Source: Thermomonas fusca DSM 15424 (GTDB lineage Bacteria > Pseudomonadota > Gammaproteobacteria > Xanthomonadales > Xanthomonadaceae). From it: a DNA stretch of 25,480 bases. Shown here piece after piece: positions 1 through 7,492 of this stretch. A program made the position numbers and the translations under genes. The stretch covers positions 1 through 25,480 of the forward strand of contig NZ_AUIV01000037.1 of assembly GCF_000423885.1 (NCBI RefSeq). Direction: 5' to 3'. The notes below the pieces were generated by a model. The model was not told the DNA's origin and did not search any database. It saw only the letters and a list, made by a program, of their open reading frames with translations. Numbering within the stretch: the stretch's first letter is position 1; every line of letters begins with the position of its first letter.

Positions 1-88
1 GGTCACGATCAAGCGAAATCAGCGGTCACGCCTTACCGAAACGACCGGTCACGGCTTAGCGAAATGGGCGGTCACGATGGGCCGAAAT
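1..88 (+). repeat. Four 19-bp direct repeats at an exact 23-bp period
   Basis: Units start at 1, 24, 47 and 70. Each begins GGTCACG and ends CGAAAT or CGAAAC, with a variable middle of about six bases. The exact 23-bp spacing, close to two helical turns, fits ordered transposase binding sites in the end of an IS21-type element. Confidence 0.85.
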
Positions 89-93
89 ACGCA
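1..93. mobile_element. Terminal end of an IS21-family insertion sequence (partial)
   Basis: The first 93 bases are non-coding and made of tandem GGTCACG...CGAAAT units, as in the multi-repeat ends of IS21-family elements where the IstA transposase binds. The outermost unit ends in CA at 92-93, as expected for the 5'-TG...CA-3' ends of this family, and the relaxase reading frame begins immediately afterwards. The istA/istB genes would lie to the left, outside the window. The family assignment rests on the repeat architecture and remembered end sequences, not on a transposase gene seen here. Confidence 0.7.
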
Positions 94-1124
94 CCCTGGG
101 CGAGCGTGGCGACATCATCCGCACCATGCAACGGGCCATGCGCGGCGAGCCGCGTGAGCTGGCGGTATTCGAGCCGGGCGACGACGGCCGCACCATCCTC
201 GGCCGCGTAGCCGCGAAGGGGCTGGCCGACGAGCTGCGCGATCGGGGCTATCTGGTCATCGACGGCGTGGACGGCAAGGCCCACTACGTCGCGCTCAACG
301 CCCACGACGAGCTGGCGAACTATCCGACCGGCGCCGTGGTGGAGGTGAAGGGATCGGCCGACGTGCGCGCAGCCGACAGGAACATCACCGCACTGGCGAG
401 CGGTGGCCTGTACCGCACTGACCATCATCTGGCCGTCGCGCAGGGTCAGGCTGTGCCGGGTCGTGATCCGCACGAAGTCGTCGCGGCCCACGTCCGCCGG
501 CTGGAAGCCCTGCGCCGGGCCGGCATTGTGGAGCGCGTGGCCGAAGGTCTATGGAAGGTGCCGCACGATCTGCCGGAGCAGGGCCGCCGCTACGACGCGC
601 AGCGCCTGGGCGGCGTGGCCGTGGAACTGAAATCGCACCTGCCTATCGAGCGGCAGGCCCGCGTGATCGGGGCCACTTGGCTCGACCAGCAACTAATCGG
701 CGGCGGCTCTGGCCTGGGCGACCTGGGCTTCGGCAGCGAGGCCAAACAGGCGATGCAGCAGCGCGCCGACTTCCTGGCCGAACAGGGGCTGGTCGAGCGG
801 CGCGGGCAGCGCGTAATCCTAGCCCGGAACCTGTTGGGCACGCTGCGCAATCGGGAATTGGCGCAGGCCGCCAAGGACATTGCGGCCGAAACCGGCCTGG
901 AGCATCGCCCGGTGGCCGACGGGCAGCGCGTGGCGGGCATCTACCGGCGCTCCGTCAAGCTGGCCAGCGGACGCTACGCCATGCTCGATGACGGCATGGG
1001 TTTCAGCCTGGTGCCGTGGAGGCCAGTCATCGAGCAACGGCTGGGACAGCAGATCGCCGCGACGATCAAAGACGCCGGTGTGTCCTGGGATATGGGGCGG
1101 GGACGGGGGGTGTCGATCGGCTGA
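93..1124 (+). pseudogene. rlxS: 3' part of a DUF3363 relaxase (RlxS/TraI type), 5' end removed by IS21
   Basis: The reading frame is open from the IS21 edge (codon at 93-95) to TGA at 1122-1124, giving about 343 residues. An ATG at 126 lies inside the frame, but the upstream codons still read as relaxase (TLGERGDIIRT), so it is not the natural start. The protein matches the C-terminal DUF3363 part of the conjugative relaxases of Tn4371-like ICEs and ends with the typical VSWDMGRGRGVSIG tail. Family members are usually about twice as long, with the N-terminal nicking domain (catalytic Tyr and HUH-type metal-binding motif) missing here. The remnant should therefore not nick an origin of transfer. 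It marks the region as part of a conjugative element. The gene symbol is by family resemblance. Confidence 0.8.
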
Positions 1125-1224
1125 AGCTACTCCAAGAGAACGGTCATCGCGCCATCGCAGAGACATACTACCGGGCAGCGCTGTCGGCACACTTGATGGC
1201 TGGCATAGGGCTCGCGCACCTGGC

Positions 1225-3597
1225 TCACCGGATCAGTAAATCACTTGGATCGCCGATGCCATCAATAGCGGTGCGCTGTGCGCGATCGAGCAGCACCTCG
1301 CGACTCCAACCGGCTACGGTCGCTGCTGCATCCACCACATGTGCCCAGGTGCAGCGGTTGGCGAACAGCATGCCAGGGACATCGAAGGTACCGCCGCGGC
1401 TGATGTAGCCAAGGGCGCGAGTCTTGGCGGGGCCACTGTCAATGCGGCGCAGAATGCCAAGCATGGGTTCCGGGCGAGTGTGCGTGACAATCACGCGCGG
1501 CAGGCCCGATGGGAACAGTGTGCTAACGGTTACGTCGTCATCGACGAATTCAGCTTCGATGGCATCGCGTGGAATACGCAGGCGGCCGGGTTCCAGGACG
1601 ACGGTGACACAGGCGCACTTGCCCAGCTCAGCGAGGTGCTGCTGTGCCTTGATTGCCTCGTCCAACTGGTAGGCGCCCAGCGCGATGAGTTGCACCTCGG
1701 CATTGGCGGGATTGCCTATCAGATGGGCTGCGCCGTCACGGATCAGACGTTGCGCCGATTCGGCGTCGAAGCGATTCTCCACGTCGCGCTTGGAGACGAT
1801 CAGGCAAGCCAGCTGGCCGCGTCCAGCATAGACGTCACGCAGTGCGGCGACGGCGGTATTGCCATCCACCGGGAACAGCACGCGCGAGGTGTCAGACATT
1901 TCGCCCAGCAGGGCTTCACCGATGGTCGGATCTTGGTGCGACTGTTCGTTCTTCGCATTCTCCCAAGTGTGCGAGGTGACGATAAGCGGCACCGACAGCC
2001 AGTCAGCTGGCCGGCCGGCCTGACGCTGGTGGCGGGCGAAGATGATTTCCTGCCGTATCAGGCCAAGCATCTTGACCGCGAAGGCCTCGTAGCTGACGAC
2101 CAGATTCAGTCCGCCTTTGTTGCCGAGTGCTGCCGCAGCCACAGCTTCCTCGTTGAGCGCGGTGATGATGGCGCCGTGCAAATCCTCAGGCACACCGGCT
2201 TCGGGCTCGTTGACGCGGTGCTTGAGCAGCGCCAACGTGCCGCCCATTTTGTTGCTGGCCAATTCGTCAGGGTTGCCGATACGCATGCGCAGATCGGGAT
2301 TGGCCTTGGCGAATTCGACAAACCACTGATCCAGAGCCGTCATTGCACTGCCTTCGCTGCCTGGTGTCTCCCAGCATGGCTCGGGCAGTTTGGGCGCGGC
2401 GGGATAGCGATGCGCCATCGGATTCGCGCTCTCCAGCGGACGTTGTTGGGCGGCATGGCACGCGAAGGCGTCGAGTGCGGCGTTGAGTTCAACAGGCGGA
2501 ACGAACAGCGCCGCCGCGCTCTCGTTGAACAGCCCGCGCATGGCGGCATCGGTGTGTGGATTGCCGCTCAGCGGCAGGTTGTGCGCGGCATTGCTGCCTG
2601 CACCGGGAAAGCCGAAGCCCTTCTCGGTCTCGGCGATCACGTAAGGCAGAGGCGCCGGATAGCGCCGATCCGGATCGGCGGCGAAGGCATGCAGCGTGTC
2701 CTCGGCTTTGAGGATCGCCCAGGCGATCGCGGACGGGTCGCGACCATCGACGATCACTGGATCAAAGCCGTTGTGGCGCACGTCTTCAGCCAGCCATTGC
2801 GCACCGCCTTCTTGCATGATCTGAGTACGCTGCTCGATGCGGCGGCCATTGAGAATCATCACCGGCACGGCGAAGCCGCTGTCCTGCGCGCGCCACCAGC
2901 GTGGTGCCCAGTCCGGGCCGCGCTGTTCCTCGAAGGCACCGTCGCTGAGAAAGGCAACCAGCGATTCGCCAGGCAGCGGCATGTGGATGTACTGCAGTTC
3001 GGCAAAGCCGAGGTAGCCGCCTTCGGACACGGCGCCGGCGGTGTTGGGGCCGGCATGGCTGCCCAGCGGCACAGCCGGGAGGCCCTGCGCATTGATGGCA
3101 TAGGAATAGAAATCAGCGCACAGGCGCGACAGGCCTTCCTCACTGCGGTCGTAACGGCCCCGCTGCGCGGGCGAGATGTCGCCGGTGAGCGCATTGACGG
3201 CTTCGATGGCGGCGACGCAGTGGCCTTGGCCCATGATCCAGCCGCGCGTGCTGCCGGTGAGCGCGTTGGCGAGCAGGTAGCCGACGAAGGCCTGCACCAT
3301 GTTCAGCGAGCCACCGGTGTGGCCTTCTGGCGTCAGCTTGAAGTCCTCCTCAGCCAGCAGCGCGCCGGACAGGTCAATGCGCTTCGCATAGGTCATGTGC
3401 GCGACCACGTTCATTGCCACGCAACCCAAGCGGTCGGCGGCAGCAAGCAAGGTGTAGGCTGTCGCCTCATCGGCAACGCGGCCATCGGCGATCAAACCGG
3501 CTACCAATGCATCTACACGTGCGACGGTCTCCTCGTGATGGACGATGGGGCCGTGGCCGGCAAACCAGCGCTGGCGAATGATGGAACCGGTGGTCAT
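1225..3597 (-). CDS. xfp: Divergent phosphoketolase (Xfp/Xpk family)
   Basis: A 790-residue thiamine-diphosphate enzyme expected to split xylulose 5-phosphate or fructose 6-phosphate with phosphate into acetyl phosphate and a triose or tetrose phosphate. Recognisable blocks are EGHTGGSLN (H93), GQGHC (H126), SHAGPNTAGAVSEGG (180-194), an SDG triad at 218-220 in place of the usual GDGEAETGP, LNEEAV (E483, matching the catalytic Glu region LSEHT) and SHTW...SHQDP (542-557). Length is normal, but the N-terminal 90 residues and the GDG block differ strongly from classical enzymes. I recall that some relatives are labelled xylulose 5-phosphate 3-epimerase, so the exact substrate is uncertain. A good ribosome site (AAGGA, 7 nt before ATG) fixes the start. 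It lies 42 bp after acetate kinase, the user of its product, and is the last gene of the left arm. Confidence 0.85.
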   Translation of the reverse strand: MTTGSIIRQRWFAGHGPIVHHEETVARVDALVAGLIADGRVADEATAYTLLAAADRLGCVAMNVVAHMTYAKRIDLSGALLAEEDFKLTPEGHTGGSLNMVQAFVGYLLANALTGSTRGWIMGQGHCVAAIEAVNALTGDISPAQRGRYDRSEEGLSRLCADFYSYAINAQGLPAVPLGSHAGPNTAGAVSEGGYLGFAELQYIHMPLPGESLVAFLSDGAFEEQRGPDWAPRWWRAQDSGFAVPVMILNGRRIEQRTQIMQEGGAQWLAEDVRHNGFDPVIVDGRDPSAIAWAILKAEDTLHAFAADPDRRYPAPLPYVIAETEKGFGFPGAGSNAAHNLPLSGNPHTDAAMRGLFNESAAALFVPPVELNAALDAFACHAAQQRPLESANPMAHRYPAAPKLPEPCWETPGSEGSAMTALDQWFVEFAKANPDLRMRIGNPDELASNKMGGTLALLKHRVNEPEAGVPEDLHGAIITALNEEAVAAAALGNKGGLNLVVSYEAFAVKMLGLIRQEIIFARHQRQAGRPADWLSVPLIVTSHTWENAKNEQSHQDPTIGEALLGEMSDTSRVLFPVDGNTAVAALRDVYAGRGQLACLIVSKRDVENRFDAESAQRLIRDGAAHLIGNPANAEVQLIALGAYQLDEAIKAQQHLAELGKCACVTVVLEPGRLRIPRDAIEAEFVDDDVTVSTLFPSGLPRVIVTHTRPEPMLGILRRIDSGPAKTRALGYISRGGTFDVPGMLFANRCTWAHVVDAAATVAGWSREVLLDRAQRTAIDGIGDPSDLLIR

Positions 3598-3639
3598 ACG
3601 ATTGTCCTTCTTTGGTGCCGATGAACCCTGCGTGGGACA

Positions 3640-4848
3640 TCACCCGGCGATCATGAGTTTCTGCGTACAGCGTGCTGCGACCCATTCCTCGTTGGTGGGC
3701 TCCAACGCGACACGCACGCGGCTGCCAGTGGTGGAGATGACGGGGGCATTAATGGTGTTGGCATCGGCATCGAGCTTGATGCCGAGGAAGGCCAGGTCGC
3801 GGCAGACGCGCTCGCGCACGAAGGCGTTGTGCTCACCGACACCGGCAGTGAACACGAGCAGATCCAGGCCGCCCAGGACTGCGGTCAGCGCGCCGATCTC
3901 GCGCACGATGCGGCGCACGTAGAGCGCCAGCGCGATGCGGGCGCGTTCGCCAGCCTCACCGGGATCATTCTCGTGCTTTACCACCACGCGCGGTTCGGCC
4001 GAAATCCCGGAAACACCGAGAAGGCCGGACTGGTTGTAAAGCGTGCTGCCCACTTCTTCCAGCGAAAGTCTTTCGACCTCCATCAAGTAGAGCAAAGCGC
4101 CGGGATCGAGCGAGCCCGTGCGGGTGCCCATCATCAGGCCGTCAAGCGCGGAAAAGCCCATCGTGGTGGCGACGCTTTCCAGGTTCTGCATAGCGCACAA
4201 GCTGGCCCCGCTGCCGAGGTGCGCAACAATGGTGCGGCCTCGTGCCAGATCACCATGGCGCTCGGGCAGAGCGTGGCTCATGTAGTCGTACGAAAGCCCG
4301 TGGAAACCGTAGCGGCGCAGACCGCGTTCCCAGGCTGAATACGGTAGCGGCAGGATCTGCTCCACCTTCGGCAGGCTGTGGTGAAAGGCAGTGTCGAAAC
4401 AGGCCACTTGCACGATGTCCGGGCGCTGCTCCAGCAAAAGTCCCATCGCCTTCAGCGGGAACGGTTGGTGCAGTGGGGCCAGCGGAATGTAGCTGCGCAG
4501 GTCGTCCAGCATCTGCTGGGTGACAAGGGTGGGGGCCCAATAGCGGCTCCCACCATGCACTACGCGATGCGCCACGGTGGTTACGCGGCGGCCATCAAGG
4601 CGTTTGCTGATGCGTTCCTGAATAAACTGCAGGGCGGCGGTGTGCGGATGCTCGGCATCCAGTTCCACCGGAAACGGCTCCACGCCGGATTCGCCGAAAT
4701 TCGGTGCAGGCCCGCCGATACCTTGAACCTTGCCGTTCCAGAGCGGCGTGCGCGGCAATGGGTCGGCATCAACAGGGAATACTGCGAACTTGATGCTTGA
4801 GGAACCGCAGTTGAGCACCAGGATGAGGCTCGGCTGTGAGTTGCTCAT
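3640..4848 (-). CDS. ackA: Acetate kinase
   Basis: A 402-residue cytoplasmic enzyme that interconverts acetyl phosphate + ADP with acetate + ATP. The ASKHA-fold kinase signatures are all present: LNCGSSSIKF (12-21), HRVVHGG (94-100), FDTAFH with catalytic Asp152, GFHG (181-184), HLGSG (210-214), TRTGSLDPG with Arg243, TAGVGEHN (334-341) and PTNEEW (384-389). The length is typical and no active-site residue appears lost. It starts 54 bp after the cytochrome gene and is followed 42 bp later by phosphoketolase. Together they would form a sugar-phosphate to ATP branch in which acetyl phosphate made by phosphoketolase is cashed in for ATP. A phosphotransacetylase for the alternative fate lies in the divergent arm at 20837. 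Confidence 0.95.
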   Translation of the reverse strand: MSNSQPSLILVLNCGSSSIKFAVFPVDADPLPRTPLWNGKVQGIGGPAPNFGESGVEPFPVELDAEHPHTAALQFIQERISKRLDGRRVTTVAHRVVHGGSRYWAPTLVTQQMLDDLRSYIPLAPLHQPFPLKAMGLLLEQRPDIVQVACFDTAFHHSLPKVEQILPLPYSAWERGLRRYGFHGLSYDYMSHALPERHGDLARGRTIVAHLGSGASLCAMQNLESVATTMGFSALDGLMMGTRTGSLDPGALLYLMEVERLSLEEVGSTLYNQSGLLGVSGISAEPRVVVKHENDPGEAGERARIALALYVRRIVREIGALTAVLGGLDLLVFTAGVGEHNAFVRERVCRDLAFLGIKLDADANTINAPVISTTGSRVRVALEPTNEEWVAARCTQKLMIAG

Positions 4849-4902
4849 CGTGACTCTCTCGATCGTGATGTCTTATGCGAACCGGTCTGTGAAAAATCCC
4901 TG

Positions 4903-5376
4903 TCAGCGTTTCCCATAGAACTGCTCCACGAACGATTGCCGGAAGCTTTGGTGGCAGGCCAGGCAGCTTTGCTGCGTTTTGGAAAACGCTGTAATCACGG
5001 CCTGGCCGTCGCCCCGCTTCGCGGCATCCCCCATGGCGGTCGCGGCGTCGTGGACGTGGCCATCGAAGTCTCGAAACTTTCCGGCATCAGTGCCAAGCCA
5101 GCCGAGGATGCGCATCTTTTCCGAAAGGGGCGGTTCGGCGTGCTTGGCGATTTTTGGCGCCAACTCGGCGACCAGCGCCCATTCTTCCTTGGAAATCGCG
5201 CCAGTGACGGCTTGCATGTCACGGCCAAGCTTCTCCATGACGGTGCGCAGTGCCATTGGTTTCGTGGCCTCTACGGACTGTGCGCCAAGTCCTGTTGCGG
5301 TAATGGCCAAGGCCACGGACAAGGCGACTGTGAAAAGCGAGCGGGTGTTCAAGGGGTGGCTCACGGGATTCTCCAT
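4903..5376 (-). CDS. Cytochrome c'-like periplasmic haem protein
   Basis: The predicted 157-residue precursor has a signal peptide (hydrophobic LFTVALSVALAITATGLG, residues 14-31). The mature part is a helical domain with one haem-binding CLACH motif (Cys138, Cys141, His142) close to the C-terminus, the arrangement of the cytochrome c' four-helix family. Members bind NO or CO or act in electron transfer in the periplasm; the ligand here is not known. The ATG at 5376 gives a compact signal peptide. An upstream in-frame ATG at 5424 sits 2 nt after the lpxR-like stop (TGAGCATG) and could be used by translational coupling, adding 16 residues; neither has a strong ribosome site. It lies between the lipid A deacylase-like gene and acetate kinase, suggesting expression under stress or low oxygen (inference). 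Confidence 0.8.
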   Translation of the reverse strand: MENPVSHPLNTRSLFTVALSVALAITATGLGAQSVEATKPMALRTVMEKLGRDMQAVTGAISKEEWALVAELAPKIAKHAEPPLSEKMRILGWLGTDAGKFRDFDGHVHDAATAMGDAAKRGDGQAVITAFSKTQQSCLACHQSFRQSFVEQFYGKR

Positions 5377-5426
5377 GGGGGTCGTTGATGAATGTTTTGC
5401 AAACGGGCTGATGGTGGCTGGCATGC

Positions 5427-6626
5427 TCAAAATTCGATGCTCAGGGCAATCGATCCGAAGGCGTGGCGGCCGATCTGCTGGTCGAACTCGCGGGTTCTCC
5501 AGACGCGCATGACTGCAAGCCGCACGCCGTGCCCGGCAACAATCCATTGGCTGCTGATGCCGATGGCCGCCTGAACGACCCAGGGCCGACGGCTGACGTG
5601 GTGACTGTGGCGAAACAGGTTTCCGTCGAGCGAGAAGTCCCAGGCGACCGCCTTGGCCTCGAGGTTCAGGAAGACATGCGCGCCGGGTTTGGGCGCCAAG
5701 GCCGATTGCGGTGTTGTCGTGCGCAAATCGGCAACCGCTGAAGGTGGCCGGTTTTCCGCGCCAGGGCGGATTGGATAGCTGCCGAAGTCGTTCGGAATGT
5801 TCCAGCCGGCCCGCCATTCCACCCCGGTGCTGGCCGCGGTTTCAATGTTTCCGATCCGCAGGGCATAGCTGCCGATCACGTCGCTGTCCCATCCTGGCTG
5901 GACGGCACCCTCCGTGTACGACTTGAACTTGCGCTCCATGGCCATCTGGAACGCAGGCTCGTTGCGCAACTGGTTGTCCCAGCCGCGAAATCGCTCGATG
6001 CCACGCACCCGATGCACCAGATCCTGCGACTTCTCTGCCAGCGACCAGGGGCCGATCACGCCCAGGGTTAGTTCGCGTACGTCCAGCATTTCATAGCTGG
6101 CAGCCTGTGGGTGGATTCGGCGATTCCACGCCAGGCCCAGGTAGAGCAGGCCAGCGTACGGCCGATCGTCGGCAATCAGATCGGTACGCGTCTTGTCCTC
6201 GGGTGTGTACATAGACTGGCCAAAGCGAACGACAAGGTTTTGCGACGATGCCTGGGCGCCGGAGTCTCGCCAGAACTCGGGATCAGCCCAACCGATGAAA
6301 CGGGCGTACCAACCGATCGGCCGGGGCAGGCACTCCGGGCGGAGCGCACCTTGCAGATCGCGCGACACCAAGGTCAACGCCACCCCATTGGTGTAGTTGC
6401 GGTCGGTGCCGGTGAACAAATCGTTCTCCAGGCGCAAGGTCCCGCCCCTCCAGCGCAGGGATTGCTCGGGCGGACAGTGGGAAAGATCAATCGAGAGCGG
6501 GAGTTCCGCGCTGCGGGCAGCGTTGGAACCGAGCGCCGCGCCGGCAAGCAGCAACGCGGTGGCGGCCCATATCGGCCGCGGCGTCTTGGTGCCGCGCAGG
6601 CGCGCATTCTGCTTGCCCATCCGCAT
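5427..6626 (-). CDS. LpxR-like lipid A deacylase family outer-membrane protein (DUF2219)
   Basis: The 399-residue protein has a Sec signal peptide ending near ARSA, then the family motif ENDLFTGTDRNYTNG at about residues 67-81. In Salmonella LpxR the Asn-Asp pair of this motif is in the active site, which removes the 3'-acyloxyacyl chain from lipid A. The rest is rich in alternating polar/hydrophobic strands and ends in a Phe (SIALSIEF), typical of an outer-membrane beta-barrel. The ATG at 6626 overlaps the stop of the preceding LOG-family gene by one base; a GTG codon just before it (6629) is an alternative. The likely role is lipid A remodelling at the outer membrane, which would suit an operon that also carries an efflux pump. 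Enzyme activity is inferred from the motif. Confidence 0.8.
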   Translation of the reverse strand: MRMGKQNARLRGTKTPRPIWAATALLLAGAALGSNAARSAELPLSIDLSHCPPEQSLRWRGGTLRLENDLFTGTDRNYTNGVALTLVSRDLQGALRPECLPRPIGWYARFIGWADPEFWRDSGAQASSQNLVVRFGQSMYTPEDKTRTDLIADDRPYAGLLYLGLAWNRRIHPQAASYEMLDVRELTLGVIGPWSLAEKSQDLVHRVRGIERFRGWDNQLRNEPAFQMAMERKFKSYTEGAVQPGWDSDVIGSYALRIGNIETAASTGVEWRAGWNIPNDFGSYPIRPGAENRPPSAVADLRTTTPQSALAPKPGAHVFLNLEAKAVAWDFSLDGNLFRHSHHVSRRPWVVQAAIGISSQWIVAGHGVRLAVMRVWRTREFDQQIGRHAFGSIALSIEF

Positions 6627-7492
6627 CACGCTGGCCCGCCATCCACTGCCCGATCGACGTAAAAGCGTTCGAGGGCGTCGATGATTTCCTCGGCTTCGTC
6701 CACGCAGGTGAACAAGTCGAGATCCGATGGTGATACATAGCCTTCGTCGAGCAGAAGATCAAAATCGACGGCGCGGCGCCAGAATGCGCGCCCCGCAAGA
6801 ATCACCGGAATCCGCTTCATCTTGCCGGACTGGATCAAGGTCAGCACCTCGAACAGCTCATCAAGCGTTCCATAGCCGCCGGGGAAGGCCACCAAACCTT
6901 TTGCGTGCAGCAGGAAATGCATCTTGCGCACCGCGAAATAGTGAAACCGGAACGCCAGCTCCGGACACATATAAGGGTTCGGCGCTTGTTCGTGCGGCAG
7001 CGTGATGTTGAGGCCGATCGAGCGTGCGCCAGCCTCGAAGGCACCACGGTTGGCCGCCTCCATGATGCCCGGCCCGCCGCCAGTGACGACGACGAAGTCA
7101 CGGCGGTTCTGCTGCTGAAATCGTGCAGAGATCAGGCTTGCGAAGCGTCGCGCCTGCTCATAGTGGCGCGCTTGATCCACCCGGCGTCGGGCCTGGGCGA
7201 GTTCCCGCGCCAGCTTGGCATCGGACGGCGCGGCGCGTGTCTGTCGCTCCAGCGTGTCGCGGCGCGCAGCCGCGGTTTCGGCGTCGCTGATGCGGGCACT
7301 GCCGAAGACCACCACCGTCGAATGGATCCCTTGTTCGTGCAGGATGCGTTCGGGCTTGAGCAGTTCGAGCTGCAGCCGCAATGGCCGCAGTTCTTCCTGG
7401 CCAAGCAAGTCGATGTCCTCGTATGCGAGGCGGTAAGTGGGTGAATCGAGGATGGCGCGCAGGCGCTCGTCAGGATTTGCCGACGGGGTCAT
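6626..7492 (-). CDS. LOG-family protein (TIGR00730-like Rossmann nucleotide-binding protein)
   Basis: A 288-residue protein with both LOG-family signatures: GGGPGIMEAANRG (138-150) and PGGYGTLDE (204-212). Members hydrolyse nucleoside 5'-monophosphates to free base plus ribose 5-phosphate (cytokinin-type phosphoribohydrolase, PpnN-like nucleosidase). The older name lysine decarboxylase is misleading. Residues 70-120 form an extra charged helical insertion (many Arg/Ala/Gln), absent from short LOG proteins and possibly used for oligomerisation. The frame is open further upstream, but ATG at 7492 overlaps the upstream gene's stop (ATGA), the usual coupled arrangement, so this start was chosen. 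Ribose 5-phosphate release could feed the pentose phosphate pool used by the downstream phosphoketolase; that link is speculative. Confidence 0.88.
   Translation of the reverse strand: MTPSANPDERLRAILDSPTYRLAYEDIDLLGQEELRPLRLQLELLKPERILHEQGIHSTVVVFGSARISDAETAAARRDTLERQTRAAPSDAKLARELAQARRRVDQARHYEQARRFASLISARFQQQNRRDFVVVTGGGPGIMEAANRGAFEAGARSIGLNITLPHEQAPNPYMCPELAFRFHYFAVRKMHFLLHAKGLVAFPGGYGTLDELFEVLTLIQSGKMKRIPVILAGRAFWRRAVDFDLLLDEGYVSPSDLDLFTCVDEAEEIIDALERFYVDRAVDGGPA

Noticed and set aside
1..88. Regular repeats as a possible CRISPR array or plasmid iteron origin
   Set aside because: Spacers would be only 4 bp, too short for CRISPR, there is no rep or cas gene, and the last unit abuts a gene disruption as an IS end should.
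1339..3624. A 761-codon open frame on the plus strand opposite phosphoketolase
   Set aside because: It mirrors a clearly conserved gene on the other strand, has no recognisable domain or ribosome site, and long antisense frames are common in GC-rich genes.
6626..7492. Lysine decarboxylase as the function of the LOG-family gene
   Set aside because: The PGGYGTLDE and GGGPGIMEA motifs belong to LOG-type phosphoribohydrolases; the decarboxylase name is a historical misannotation.
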